Assembly: GCF_000308215.1 (NCBI RefSeq)
Contig: NZ_CAJE01000011.1
Coordinates: 1-64,000 of the forward strand
Reading direction: 5' to 3'
Source: Methanomassiliicoccus luminyensis B10
GTDB lineage: Archaea > Thermoplasmatota > Thermoplasmata > Methanomassiliicoccales > Methanomassiliicoccaceae
Length of the DNA stretch: 64,000 bases
Part shown: positions 39,948 through 48,755 of the stretch, in pieces
How the letters are laid out: every line of letters starts with the position of its first letter
How positions within the stretch are numbered: position 1 is the first letter of the stretch
Notes under the pieces: generated by a model
What the model was told of the DNA's origin: nothing
The model's input: only the letters and a program-made list of their open reading frames with translations
The model's database searches: none
Program-made: the position numbers and the translations under genes

Positions 39948-41465
39948 TCAGCCGGCCTGCTCCTCGGCGACGACGTGCTTGGCGGTGGCCCTGTTCTCCA
40001 GGAGCGACACCCCTATCGTCACCGCGAACCCCAGGGGGATCGACACGATGCCCGGGTTGTTCAGGGGGAAGATCGCGTCGCCCCCCATTATGGTAGGGGA
40101 CAGGACGATCAGCAGGACCGCCGCTATCAGCCCGGACAGCATGCCGTACACGATGCCCTTCTCGGAGGTCTTCTTCCAGAACAGGACGCACAGCAGCGCC
40201 GGAAGGTTGGCGGACGCCGCTATGGCGAACGCCAGACCGACCAGGAACGCCACGTTCTGGCCCTTGCTCAGGATGCCCAGGATGATGGCTATGATGCCGA
40301 CCGATATGGCAGTGATCTTCGAGATGTACAGCTTCTTCTTCTCGTCCGGGTTCCGGCCCAGCACTTCACTGTAGATATCGTGCGCGATCGCGCCCGCCGA
40401 GGCCATGATGAGGCCGGCGACGGTGCCCAGGATGGTGGCGAACGCTATCGAGGAGATGATGGCGTAGAACGCCTCTCCCCCGATGTGCCTGGCCAGCAGC
40501 GGCGCCGACAGGTTGGCGTCCGCGGGGTTGATGGTGGGCGCCCCGGTCTGGAAGAAGTATATCGCTCCCAGGCCCAGGAACAGGATCAGCATGTAGAACG
40601 TGCCGATGACCACCATCGAGACCACCGTCGACTTCCTGGCGTCCGAAGGCTTCGGGACGGTGAAGTACCTGATCAGGATGTGCGGCAGAGCGGCCGTCCC
40701 CAGGATGAGCGCCATGCACAGCGACACGAAGTCCAGCGGATCAAGGTACTTCAGCCCGGGTGACATGAACACATCTCCGGTGACGACATTGCCGCCAGGC
40801 AGGGTGAGCGCGTCGCTCTGGGTGACGTGGCTGATCAGCTCGAGGGGCCCCATGCCGGAGACCACCAGGACGCCGATGGTGAGGCCGATGACGGCGATCA
40901 TCAGCAGGGCTCCCTTGATGAACTGCACCCAGGTCGTGCTGACCATGCCCGCGGTGGCGACGATGAACACCACCAGCCCGCCGATGATGACAACGCCGAG
41001 CTCGTAGTCCAGACCGATGAGGGGCCCGACGATGGAGCCGGAGCCGACCATCTGGGGGATCAGGTAGAATATCGAGACCACCAGGGTGGATATGGCCGCG
41101 ACCAGGCGGATCTTCTTGCTCTTGAACTTGCTGGTGAGCGCGTCGGCTAAGGTGTACTTGCCTATGGCCCTCAGCGGTTCGGCGACCAGGAACAGCGCCA
41201 CCACCCAGCCGGCCAGGAAGCCGATGGCGTAGACGAAGCCGTCATAGCCGGAGAACGCGATCATGCCCGCGACGCCCAGGAACGATGCCGCTGACAGGTA
41301 GTCGCCGGCGATGGCGACGCCGTTGACGAGGTACTTGACCCCGCCCCCGGCCACGTAGTAGTGCCCGGCAGTGCGGACCCTGCGGGACGCGTATATCGAT
41401 ATCGCGATCGTCACCACGGTGATTATCACGAAGATCGCCAGGGAGAGAGGATGTAGCTCCGCCAT
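39948..41465 (-). CDS. Sodium:solute symporter, ActP-like
   Basis: A 505-residue SSS-family carrier with about thirteen helices. Landmarks are YYVAGGGVKYLVNGVAIAGDYLSAASFLG near residue 37-65 (sodium-site helix 1), FLAGWVVALFLVAEPLR, PQMVGSGSIVGPL, and GTAALPHILIRYFTVP (about 258-273), typical of ActP acetate/glycolate carriers. It should take up a small monocarboxylate or related organic acid with Na+. Its start lies 3 bp after the UspA-DUF485 gene stop, so they form an operon. The substrate is inferred from the family. Confidence 0.9.
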   Translation of the reverse strand: MAELHPLSLAIFVIITVVTIAISIYASRRVRTAGHYYVAGGGVKYLVNGVAIAGDYLSAASFLGVAGMIAFSGYDGFVYAIGFLAGWVVALFLVAEPLRAIGKYTLADALTSKFKSKKIRLVAAISTLVVSIFYLIPQMVGSGSIVGPLIGLDYELGVVIIGGLVVFIVATAGMVSTTWVQFIKGALLMIAVIGLTIGVLVVSGMGPLELISHVTQSDALTLPGGNVVTGDVFMSPGLKYLDPLDFVSLCMALILGTAALPHILIRYFTVPKPSDARKSTVVSMVVIGTFYMLILFLGLGAIYFFQTGAPTINPADANLSAPLLARHIGGEAFYAIISSIAFATILGTVAGLIMASAGAIAHDIYSEVLGRNPDEKKKLYISKITAISVGIIAIILGILSKGQNVAFLVGLAFAIAASANLPALLCVLFWKKTSEKGIVYGMLSGLIAAVLLIVLSPTIMGGDAIFPLNNPGIVSIPLGFAVTIGVSLLENRATAKHVVAEEQAG

Positions 41466-41467
41466 GC

Positions 41468-42220
41468 TCAGGCCTCCCTGCTCTCGGCGCGGTTAGCGTA
41501 CCAGTTGAACGCGACGGCCATGACTATGGTGACGATGATCAGCACGATCCCCATGGCCGTTCCGACATTTATCCCTCCTATGAGCGAGCCGAAGAAGGGC
41601 CGGAAGTACGAGCCCAGGATGGTGAAGATAGCGTACCCCACGATGTAGATGGAGAACAGGTACACGCCGACCCTGAACTGCCTCTTCTTGAGGATGACGT
41701 TCAGGGCCTTCTGGGTCGGCTCCTCCTCCTGGATCTGCTTCACCAGGCTGACGGCGTACTGCACCTCCTGGGGGGTCGGCTTGACCACTTCCACCGACAC
41801 CGGGGCCTGGGCGACCACCGACTTGGCCACGCTGCCGAGGTAGAACCGGTTCATGCCCTTGAGCGACGAGGTGCCCAGGACGATGAGTTCCGCCCCGACC
41901 TCCTCCGCCACGCGGAGGATGACGCCGGTGACAGGGCCCTCGCGGACCACGGTCCTGGTGGGCACGCTGCTGGCGGCCGCCAGGTCCACGGCGTAGTCGA
42001 CCCCGTTGCCGGGGTACGGCCGTCCCAGGGCGGTATCCTCCGACATCTCCTCTATGTTCACCCGAGGGGTGGTCTCCTGGACGTTCACGATCACCAGGGT
42101 GGCGCTGCGCTCCTTGGCGATCTGCACAGCCCTGACCGTGGCGGCCAGCGCGGGCACCGATCCGTCGGTGGACAGCAGGATGGTCCTGCTCTTGCCGTTC
42201 TTCCCGTTGCCGTTGCTCAC
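41468..42220 (-). CDS. UspA-DUF485 fusion protein
   Basis: A 250-residue fusion. Residues about 12-150 are a universal stress domain with TILLSTDGSVPA at the start and the nucleotide-binding GTSSLKGMNRFYLGSVAKSVV near 116-136. Residues about 175-245 match DUF485, the small two-helix subunit (YjcH-like) that accompanies ActP carriers, with FRVGVYLFSIYIVGYAIF and VGTAMGIVLIIVTIVMAVAFNW. It is immediately upstream of the symporter in one operon. The domain fusion suggests that ATP or AMP sensing is wired directly to the carrier (inference). Confidence 0.85.
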   Translation of the reverse strand: MSNGNGKNGKSRTILLSTDGSVPALAATVRAVQIAKERSATLVIVNVQETTPRVNIEEMSEDTALGRPYPGNGVDYAVDLAAASSVPTRTVVREGPVTGVILRVAEEVGAELIVLGTSSLKGMNRFYLGSVAKSVVAQAPVSVEVVKPTPQEVQYAVSLVKQIQEEEPTQKALNVILKKRQFRVGVYLFSIYIVGYAIFTILGSYFRPFFGSLIGGINVGTAMGIVLIIVTIVMAVAFNWYANRAESREA

Positions 42221-42837
42221 CCGCTCACCCCCTCGTTCCTTTCATCATGCACTGTGTCGGAATGTCGTCCCGGAAAATTCGCGGGGCCGTTGCAGGACTC
42301 CCCCCGGGCATTCTTCCATTCATCTCTAGCGGACATACCCCGCATGCCGGATGCATTGCAAACAGGTTATATTAAAACATAGCAATTGCGCTACGATTAT
42401 TGTCGATTTTCAGCGATTCAAGTTCGATTCTCGGAAATAATTGCACAATAGTCATTTGTCAGGGTGTTAAGGGACATATCTGTTCATTCGTCGTTCCCGG
42501 TTTACGGCATTTGTCGTGGAGGGGCCTTCGGTGGCTTCGAAATCCTTATTGTACTGGCTGTACTGTTCTGACAGTTCTAGACGCGGAAAATACTGTCGAT
42601 GCGAGCTTTTTCGTTCACGATGATTGCCGTACCATCCGGGCGCCCCCTTCTGATTACGGCAGGAATCACCGCTACCACATTATTGGTTCGTGGCCGAGGC
42701 CACCGGCGTGCCTGAACGTCCTGCACGTTGAGCCACTGCTCCGGAGGAGCCCGTTCGATTAAGTTAAAGTTAAATATCGATGGAGATAACAATAAAGTCG
42801 AATTTAATACGAATGGGTCTGGGAGAAGGGGTGCGAC
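42221..42837. other. 617-bp divergent promoter region
   Basis: It is AT-richer than the flanking genes. TTATATTAAAAC near 42367 and GTTAAAGTTAAATATC near 42765 are TATA-like; the latter is the probable promoter of the OsmC-like gene. A short palindrome GCAATTGC lies near 42383. A plus-strand frame of 120 codons (42400-42762) has no family resemblance and unusual composition. I see no RNA gene. Confidence 0.45.
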
Positions 42838-43407
42838 ATGGACACTATCCAGGAAGAGAAAGCTAAGCTGGTGAATGGCGTGGACGTTCAGAAGCTCGAG
42901 GCGACCGTCGAGGCGATCAACAAAAACCCCGACCTCGCGGAGTTCACCTTCCACGCGGTGAACGAGTGGGTGGGCGGGGCCCGTAACCGGACCGTCATCG
43001 AGAGGACCGTGGGAGGGTCCGAGGTCATGGTGCGGGACGAGCCGTTCGTGGTGCCCTCCGATCAGCCCAGCGTGCTGATGGGCAGCGACGAGGCCCCCAA
43101 CGCCGTCACCATGCTGATGCACGCCCTGGCGTCATCGCTCTCGGTGTCGATAGTGTACCACGCGGCTACAAGGGGGATAAACATCGAGAAGCTGTCCATT
43201 TCCATGGAGGGGGACGTGGATCTCCACGGCTTCCTCGGGCTGTCCCAGGAGGTCCGTCCGGGCTTCCAGGACGTGCGGGTAGAGGTGGACCTGAAGAGCG
43301 ACGCCTCCCGGGCCCAGGCGGAGGAGCTGCTCCGCTACGCCCAGAAAGTATCTCCGGTGGTGGACACCCTGCGCAACAGGATCCCGCTGGAGATAAATCT
43401 GAAGTGA
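42838..43407 (+). CDS. OsmC family protein without cysteine
   Basis: A 189-residue protein. It has the OsmC fold outline, with an N-terminal strand region ending in PSVLMGSDEAPNAVTMLMHALASSLSVSIVYHAATRGI (in two helices, about 80-118) and a late helix RAQAEELLRYAQKVSPVVDTL. In peroxidases of this family the first helix carries the peroxidatic Cys (Ala-Ser-Cys), and the later segment carries the second. Here the positions read ALASSLS and QKVSPV, and the whole protein contains no Cys. It therefore cannot act by thiol peroxidase chemistry and may bind a ligand instead. Confidence 0.88.
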   Translation: MDTIQEEKAKLVNGVDVQKLEATVEAINKNPDLAEFTFHAVNEWVGGARNRTVIERTVGGSEVMVRDEPFVVPSDQPSVLMGSDEAPNAVTMLMHALASSLSVSIVYHAATRGINIEKLSISMEGDVDLHGFLGLSQEVRPGFQDVRVEVDLKSDASRAQAEELLRYAQKVSPVVDTLRNRIPLEINLK

Positions 43408-43776
43408 TCACTCCGGCGGGGCCGTCCTGGCCGGGGCGGCCGAGGCCTTGCACTGAGAAGGGTTCTTCTTCATCCACTTCTCTATCGCCGAGGCCACGGT
43501 GCCCTCCTCGTCCTGGATGATCTTGATGCCCGCGGACTCCAGCTTCTTCTGGCCATGTGGTCCGATGTATCCGGTCAGGACCACCTCGGGCCCCAGCTTG
43601 ATGGCCTGCTCGGCGGCGAAGATGCCGGCGCCGACCCCGGCCTGCGGCGCCTGGTTGGGGAACGCCTCCCAATTGCCGGTGTTCGTATCGAATATCACGA
43701 AGAACGAACTGTGGCCGAACTCCTCGTCCACCAGGGCGTACAGGTCCGGCTCCTCCGCGGTCACTAAGAGCTTCAT
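43408..43776 (-). CDS. NifX/NifB-like dinitrogenase cofactor family protein
   Basis: A 122-residue protein of the NifX/VnfX/NafY small domain family. It begins MKLLVTAEEPDLYALVDEEFG, with the phosphate-like turn EFGHSSFFVIFDTNTG. GAGIFAAEQAIKLGPEVVLTGYIGPHGQKKLESAGI is the core, and WMKKNPSQC a charged tail. Relatives bind iron-sulfur cluster precursors; many in non-diazotrophs have an unknown role. It converges on the OsmC-like gene with no gap. No nif genes are nearby. Confidence 0.85.
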   Translation of the reverse strand: MKLLVTAEEPDLYALVDEEFGHSSFFVIFDTNTGNWEAFPNQAPQAGVGAGIFAAEQAIKLGPEVVLTGYIGPHGQKKLESAGIKIIQDEEGTVASAIEKWMKKNPSQCKASAAPARTAPPE

Positions 43777-43964
43777 GTCGTCTTCCTCGGTTCTGAATAG
43801 GCGCGGGGATATGATAATTATGTTGTCCTCGCGAGATGCTGAGGGGCCGCGGGATGGCGCGCCGTCCCCGGTGTGGCCAGAGAGCCCTAGGATGTTCTGG
43901 ATATTATTTCTGGCCTGATAAAAAAGAAATATACCATAACTGTATCAGGGGGCGGATTGGTCAC

Positions 43965-44450
43965 ATGCTCTCCGACCGCAAGACTGCATTTTGGATCGTA
44001 ACGACGTTGATAGTTGCTCTGTTCGTCGTGTTCGTGCTCCTCGCCGCGGTGATAAAGCCGGATACGGGGGTTCCGGACACCATCACGAACCCCGAGCTAA
44101 AGAGCACGCTGGAATCCCTCCGGCAGGCGGTATGGTGGACCACCATCGCCATGTACATGCTGCCGATCATGATGATGCTGATCATGCTGGCGATGTACCT
44201 GTTCATCACCGGGAATCCCGCGGGCATCCCGCCCAAAGCGACGGCCCCCACGCTTAAGAAAGGGGGCCTGTCCGGCATAATCCCCCACGGAAAGTCCAAG
44301 AAGGCAGCGGAGCCGGCCGGCACGTCGGACGTCCTGGACCTGCGGTACGCGCGGGGCGAGATCACGCGGGAGCAGTACCTGGCCATGAAGGAGGACCTCA
44401 AGGTCAATCAGGCCTCTCAGGCACCCCAGGCGCAGCAGCCTCAGATGTGA
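43965..44450 (+). CDS. Small membrane protein with C-terminal SHOCT domain
   Basis: A 161-residue protein. Helices lie at about 9-29 (FWIVTTLIVALFVVFVLLAAV) and about 59-83 (a Met-rich helix, TIAMYMLPIMMMLIMLAMYLF). A Pro/Lys linker follows, and then a SHOCT domain (VLDLRYARGEITREQYLAMKEDL, about 125-147), which is a short oligomerisation or interaction helix pair. The ATG at 43965 gives a proper short N terminus; upstream frames lack support. The tail is Gln-rich. The role is unknown. Confidence 0.72.
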   Translation: MLSDRKTAFWIVTTLIVALFVVFVLLAAVIKPDTGVPDTITNPELKSTLESLRQAVWWTTIAMYMLPIMMMLIMLAMYLFITGNPAGIPPKATAPTLKKGGLSGIIPHGKSKKAAEPAGTSDVLDLRYARGEITREQYLAMKEDLKVNQASQAPQAQQPQM

Positions 44451-44471
44451 GGCGGACCGGTCCCGACAGAC

Positions 44472-44518
44472 GCGGCCGCGGAGGCTGTGCGCCCCCCGGC
44501 CGCTGCGCTCTTCTTTTT
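44472..44518 (+). terminator. GC-rich hairpin with T-run
   Basis: GCGGCCG (44472-44478) pairs with CGGCCGC (44497-44503), followed by TTCTTTTT. It lies 21 bp after the stop of the SHOCT protein gene. Confidence 0.6.
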
Positions 44519-44567
44519 CCGTCGTTTTTCAATGGGGCCATCGAGCTCGGCCCCCCGCTCGCCGGCC

Positions 44568-45392
44568 CTATTGCTTCCGCCTGTTGTTCCTTACGACCTC
44601 CACCGCCAGGAACCCGATCAGCGCGAAGCCGATGCCGCCGAACAGCAGCGGCAGGAAGTTGCCGCCCGGGGCGAGCACCGAGACCACGTCGTCGGCGCCG
44701 GGGACCCAGTCCGGCAGCTTCTGAATGTTGTTCTCCTCCAGGTGGGTGGGGGCGACGGCGTAGACGGTGTTGGCCACGACCTGGTGCCCCGTCTTGCTCA
44801 GGTGCACCCCGTCTCCGATGACATAGGCCGGGTCGAAGTTGTCCGGCGAGGAGGGGTCCCTGACGGCCGCGTTGACGTCGGCGATGATAATCCGTCCGGA
44901 GGCCTGGGCCTTGATCCATTCGTTGACCTCCCGGACCATCGCCTGCTGCCAGGGCATGAAGGTGTCGTTCGGCAGGATGGTGCACGCTATTACCACCATG
45001 CCGTTGTCCAGGGCCTCGTCGTACATCTCGCGGAGATTGTGCTCGATGCCGGTGACATTGACGTTCTGGGCGTTGTACTCGCGGCCGATGTCGTTCGTTC
45101 CCCCCATGATGACGACCATGGCCGCGCTGTTGTCGATGACGTCCTCATCGAAACGCTCCAGCATGTCGCCGGTCGGCTGGGCCGGGATGCCCTTGTTGAT
45201 CACGTCGGTGCCGAACTTCCCGGACAGTATGCCCGGCCACATATCATCGGGCTGCAGGTTGTTCGGTCGGGTGTTGGAGTCCCCGATCGTCACCACCGTG
45301 CCTTCGTAGCTGTACGCTCCGGACGCGGGCTGGGGGACCAATACGGCCGCCGCCACCAGCGCGCATATCATGAGTATGTGCCAGGCCTTCAC
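44568..45392 (-). CDS. Secreted membrane-anchored SGNH/GDSL hydrolase
   Basis: About 274 residues. A signal peptide (WHILMICALVAAAVLVPQPASGA) precedes the SGNH domain: VTIGDSNTRP (block I Ser), NKGIPA (block II Gly), GGTNDIG (block III Asn) and DGVHLSKTGH (block V Asp and His). A C-terminal helix (PLLFGGIGFALIGFLAVEVV) followed by RNNRRKQ anchors it outside the cell. It should be an esterase or deacetylase on surface glycans or lipids. A GTG at 45425 gives 11 more residues, but the GTG at 45392 leaves a standard signal peptide and sits at a better distance from a TATA-like stretch. Confidence 0.85.
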   Translation of the reverse strand: MKAWHILMICALVAAAVLVPQPASGAYSYEGTVVTIGDSNTRPNNLQPDDMWPGILSGKFGTDVINKGIPAQPTGDMLERFDEDVIDNSAAMVVIMGGTNDIGREYNAQNVNVTGIEHNLREMYDEALDNGMVVIACTILPNDTFMPWQQAMVREVNEWIKAQASGRIIIADVNAAVRDPSSPDNFDPAYVIGDGVHLSKTGHQVVANTVYAVAPTHLEENNIQKLPDWVPGADDVVSVLAPGGNFLPLLFGGIGFALIGFLAVEVVRNNRRKQ

Positions 45393-45553
45393 TCTGGTTC
45401 GATTGGCACCAATTAGTATTATCACTTTTGGGAAGATTTGAGAGATACGCTGGCATAAGCGATATGAGGCTCTCTGAGTCTCATCTTTGGCCGTCCTATC
45501 GGAAAAGCCATTATTTCAAAAGATAGAAAAAGGGGTACCGGCATCCCCGCCCG

Positions 45554-46690
45554 ATGAAGGTCGCGATCGTCCTCGGCACCAGGCCAGAGATCATCAAGAT
45601 GGCCCCGGTGGTCCGGGAATGCCAGAAGAGGGGCCTGGAGTTCTTCGTTCTGCACACCGGGCAGCACTACTCCTACTCGATGGACAAAGTGTTCTTCGAG
45701 GAGCTTGAGCTCCCGGGGGCGAAGCACAACCTGGAGGTCGGCTCCGGCTCTCACGCCGTTCAGACCGGAAAGATTCTCGCCGGTGCCGAGAAGGTGTTCC
45801 AGCAGGAGAGGCCGGACGTGGTGCTGGTGCAGGGCGATACCAACACGGTGATGGCGTCCGCCCTGGCCGCCTCGAAGATGGGCATCAGGATCGGCCATGT
45901 CGAGGCGGGCCTGCGCTCCTTCGACCGCACCATGCCCGAGGAGGTCAACAGGGTGATCGCGGACCACATCTCCGACTATCTGTTCGCCCCGACCGTGCAG
46001 GCCCTGGACTACCTCCGGGAGGAGGGGATCGTCAAAGGTGTCCATGTCACCGGGAACACCATCGTCGACTCGGTGTTCCAATCAAGAGAGATCGCCCGGC
46101 GGAAGGCGAAGGCCTTAGAGGAGCTGGGGCTCAAGAAGGACGGGTATCTTCTGGCGACGGCGCACCGTGCCGAGAACGTGGACTCCAAGGACCGGCTATC
46201 GGGTATGCTGCGGGGCATGGAAATGGTGTCCGGGGACACCGGCCTGCCGGTGGTGTTCCCCATGCACCCCCGAACGCAGGGACGGATGAAGGAGTTCGGC
46301 CTGCGGTCCGACGCCATCAGGGTCATCGAGCCGCGGGGGTTCCTGGACTTCCTGCAGCTGGAGTCGAACGCCCGGCTGGTGCTGACCGATTCCGGCGGGG
46401 TGCAGGAGGAGACCTGCATACTTGGTGTGCCGTGCGTCACGCTCCGGGAGAACACCGAGCGGCCGGAGACGCTGGAGGTCGGCTCCAACGTGCTGGTGGG
46501 TACATCTCCGTCACGGATCCGGGGAGGGGCGACCGTGATGCTGAAGGCGTCCCGGGGATGGAAGAACCCCTTCGGGGACGGGAATGCGTCGGAACGCATG
46601 CTCGACGTGCTGGAAGCATCGTTCGAGGCTCCCGCCGTAGACGCTATGGGGGTGGCTTCGGGCGAGGCTTCGCGGCCATCCGCGATGTGA
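45554..46690 (+). CDS. wecB: UDP-N-acetylglucosamine 2-epimerase (copy 1)
   Basis: It interconverts UDP-GlcNAc and UDP-ManNAc. The 378-residue protein has KVAIVLGTRPEIIKMAPV at the start, HTGQHYSYSMDKVFFEEL, QGDTNTVMASALAASK, HVEAGLRSFDRTMPEEVNR (about 114-132), GNTIVDS, TAHRAENVD and the allosteric/UDP loop LTDSGGVQEETCILGVPCVTLRENTERPE (about 275-303 region). All expected active-site residues are present. It stands alone here, while a second copy with clearly different sequence is paired with wecC at 61671. The divergence suggests two non-identical roles or donors. Confidence 0.93.
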   Translation: MKVAIVLGTRPEIIKMAPVVRECQKRGLEFFVLHTGQHYSYSMDKVFFEELELPGAKHNLEVGSGSHAVQTGKILAGAEKVFQQERPDVVLVQGDTNTVMASALAASKMGIRIGHVEAGLRSFDRTMPEEVNRVIADHISDYLFAPTVQALDYLREEGIVKGVHVTGNTIVDSVFQSREIARRKAKALEELGLKKDGYLLATAHRAENVDSKDRLSGMLRGMEMVSGDTGLPVVFPMHPRTQGRMKEFGLRSDAIRVIEPRGFLDFLQLESNARLVLTDSGGVQEETCILGVPCVTLRENTERPETLEVGSNVLVGTSPSRIRGGATVMLKASRGWKNPFGDGNASERMLDVLEASFEAPAVDAMGVASGEASRPSAM

Positions 46691-46784
46691 GCAATGGATC
46701 AAATGCTCCATAACCGGCTGACCATCTATGGGGCGCGTAGCGGCCAGCATTCCTTAGTGCGGGACTTTAATTCTTGGGTCTAAG

Positions 46785-46797
46785 GATATATATATCA
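46785..46797 (+). promoter_or_regulatory. TATA box before the polytopic membrane protein gene
   Basis: GGATATATATATC is an alternating AT box in a GC-rich context. Its spacing of about 25 bp to 46819 suits a leaderless or very short-leader transcript. Confidence 0.55.
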
Positions 46798-46818
46798 CTA
46801 AGGATAATTGCCGCTGCC

Positions 46819-47757
46819 GTGACCCAGCTTCCTAGCATCAAGATGAAGTTTGATTATGGCCTGCTTGCCAAGATCCTGTCCTTGGTCATAGTAATAGAAG
46901 GCGCCTTCCTGGCCGTCAACGCGCACAGCGTGAAGCTGGAGGGGATAGGGGGCATAAGAGAGTTCTACATCATGCTGGCGGGCGTCCAGCTCCTCGTTCT
47001 CGGCTCGATCGCGCTCATCTTCCTGGTCCTGCCGGCCCGGCTTTACGAGGGCAAGAAACTGGTATCCACATTCATAAACCTGGTTCCCATGTTGGTCGCG
47101 CTTGCGATCATCCTCGAGGCGCTGGTCGTCGCGTACTACTCGACTTCTATAACCATCGTTGATGTCGGCCATGTCAGAAGCTTTGGGATGGCCGGTGTTG
47201 CAGCGCAGCTGTTCTTCATCGGTGCGGGGCTCCTCTCCACGAGGGTCCTCGTGGGTAAGGAGAACCTCGGCCTCACCATCATCACTGTCGTTGCTCTTGC
47301 CATTGGTGCGATAGGCGTCTTCGTCATCGGGATAGCCGCCCGTACCTCTATCGCGGACTTCGGTGGCCTTACGGAGAGCACGATGTCCATCGGCGGCGCG
47401 ATGCTGCTGGCGGCATCTGTGGCCATGCTGCTCCTCTTGTACCTAGGGGACCGGAGATTCCTTCTGAAAGAGGTCTTTGGCTTCTCATTATCGACCCTGG
47501 GCATCCTGGCGATAGGAGCGGTCGTATCGATAGGGGGCCTGGCGATAGTCAGCTACGGCGCGGAGATGGCCATCCAAGGGATCGGCGCTCTGCCGGAGAG
47601 GACCATGCTGCTGTTCGGGCTGGCACTGGCGTTCCTGGGGCTGGCGGTCCCTGCAACGATGTTCTCCAGAATAAGGTCCAATAAAAAGACGGGGGACGTG
47701 GCAATGTACGCGGTCGTGTTCCTCTTGCTGCTCTTCCCCTTTGCGCTGTTCACCTGA
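46819..47757 (+). CDS. Polytopic membrane protein of unknown function
   Basis: About 312 residues with nine or so hydrophobic helices and very short loops, ending in FLLLLFPFALFT. I do not recognise a family. The longest frame would start with a TTG at 46774, but GGATATATATATC near 46785-46797 is a strong TATA box, so translation more likely begins at the GTG at 46819 or the ATG at 46843. It lies between wecB and the convergent Mrp gene. The conserved Gly/Ala-rich helices suggest a channel or a scaffold, but there is no direct evidence. Confidence 0.62.
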   Translation: MTQLPSIKMKFDYGLLAKILSLVIVIEGAFLAVNAHSVKLEGIGGIREFYIMLAGVQLLVLGSIALIFLVLPARLYEGKKLVSTFINLVPMLVALAIILEALVVAYYSTSITIVDVGHVRSFGMAGVAAQLFFIGAGLLSTRVLVGKENLGLTIITVVALAIGAIGVFVIGIAARTSIADFGGLTESTMSIGGAMLLAASVAMLLLLYLGDRRFLLKEVFGFSLSTLGILAIGAVVSIGGLAIVSYGAEMAIQGIGALPERTMLLFGLALAFLGLAVPATMFSRIRSNKKTGDVAMYAVVFLLLLFPFALFT

Positions 47758-47812
47758 TTGGGGGAAGAAATAAAAATGGGAAGAGGGGCATCGACCCCTC
47801 CCTCTGTTTTCT

Positions 47813-48670
47813 TTAGTCCTTCTTCTTTCCACCGTTGCCTTCGATGGACTCAACCACCTTGTCGATGATGCCGTTGAACGCCTTGGCGGCCGGGGAGTCG
47901 GGGTTCGCCGCAACGATGGGCAGCCCCTCATCGCCGGTGTTGACGACATCGGGGTCAATTGGCACTCTGCCTAGGAATGGGACGTCCAGCTCCTTGGCGG
48001 CCTTTTCCCCGCCCCCTATCTTGAAGAGGTCGATCTCCTTGTTGCAGTGAGGGCACACCAGCCCGGCCATGTTCTCCACGATCCCGATGACCGGGAGCTT
48101 CAGGTCCGCGGAGAACACCACGGACTTCCTGGAATCCAGGAGGGCCACGTCCTGAGGCGTGGTGACGATGATGGACCCGTCGGCGCTGGGGATCAGCTGG
48201 GCGATGGTGAGCGGTTCGTCCCCGGTGCCGGGGGGCAGGTCGACGATGAGATAGTCGAGCTCGCCCCAATAAACATCCTCGATAAACTTCCTGATGGCGC
48301 CCATCTTCATGGGTCCGCGCCAGATGATGGGCTGGTCCCGGTTCGGCGAGAGGAAGGCCATGGACATGACCTTGAGGTGCGGCGGGACGATGGCCGGATA
48401 GATGCCCTCATCGTCGGCGACGAGCTGGGCGTCCTCGATCTTCAGCATCTTGGGGATGTTGGGGCCATGGATATCGGCGTCCAGTATGCCTACCTCGAAG
48501 CCCCTCATGGCCAGTCCGACCGCCAGGTTCACGGTGACGGTGCTCTTGCCCACCCCGCCCTTTCCGGACATCACCACTATTGTGTGCTTGATCTTGGATA
48601 GCTTCCTGATGAGCTTGACGTCCTCTGGTTTGGCGGTAACGACGTTGATGTCTCCCTGCAAGAAATCCAC
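47813..48670 (-). CDS. Mrp/NBP35-family iron-sulfur cluster carrier ATPase
   Basis: A 285-residue P-loop NTPase. The deviant Walker [19 protein letters not shown] (about residues 33-50) has the signature lysine. Switch regions [13 protein letters not shown] and [16 protein letters not shown] follow, and the cluster-binding pair CPHCNKE (about 222-228) is present. It delivers [4Fe-4S] clusters to apoproteins. Its convergent neighbour is the polytopic membrane protein. Nothing unusual in length or motifs. Confidence 0.93.
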   Translation of the reverse strand: MDFLQGDINVVTAKPEDVKLIRKLSKIKHTIVVMSGKGGVGKSTVTVNLAVGLAMRGFEVGILDADIHGPNIPKMLKIEDAQLVADDEGIYPAIVPPHLKVMSMAFLSPNRDQPIIWRGPMKMGAIRKFIEDVYWGELDYLIVDLPPGTGDEPLTIAQLIPSADGSIIVTTPQDVALLDSRKSVVFSADLKLPVIGIVENMAGLVCPHCNKEIDLFKIGGGEKAAKELDVPFLGRVPIDPDVVNTGDEGLPIVAANPDSPAAKAFNGIIDKVVESIEGNGGKKKD

Positions 48671-48755
48671 TCCTCTATGGACTGATGATATTGTTCATGG
48701 CCATATTAAAAGGTCGAGGCATGCTCTGCGCCATTAGAATAATGCCTGTCGCGGC

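Noticed and set aside
42410-42435. GTTCGATTC stretch resembling a tRNA T arm
   Set aside because: The flanking bases do not form a 5-bp T stem, and no acceptor, D or anticodon arm was found.
42400-42762. 120-codon plus-strand frame in the gap before the OsmC-like gene
   Set aside because: There is no SD, no recognised domain, an odd composition, and it overlaps probable promoter DNA.
43408-43776. Taking the NifX/NifB-like protein as evidence for nitrogen fixation
   Set aside because: There is no nif gene nearby, and this small domain is common in non-diazotrophic archaea.
46774-46818. TTG at 46774 as the start of the polytopic membrane protein
   Set aside because: A clear TATA box lies within this stretch, so transcription should begin downstream of it.
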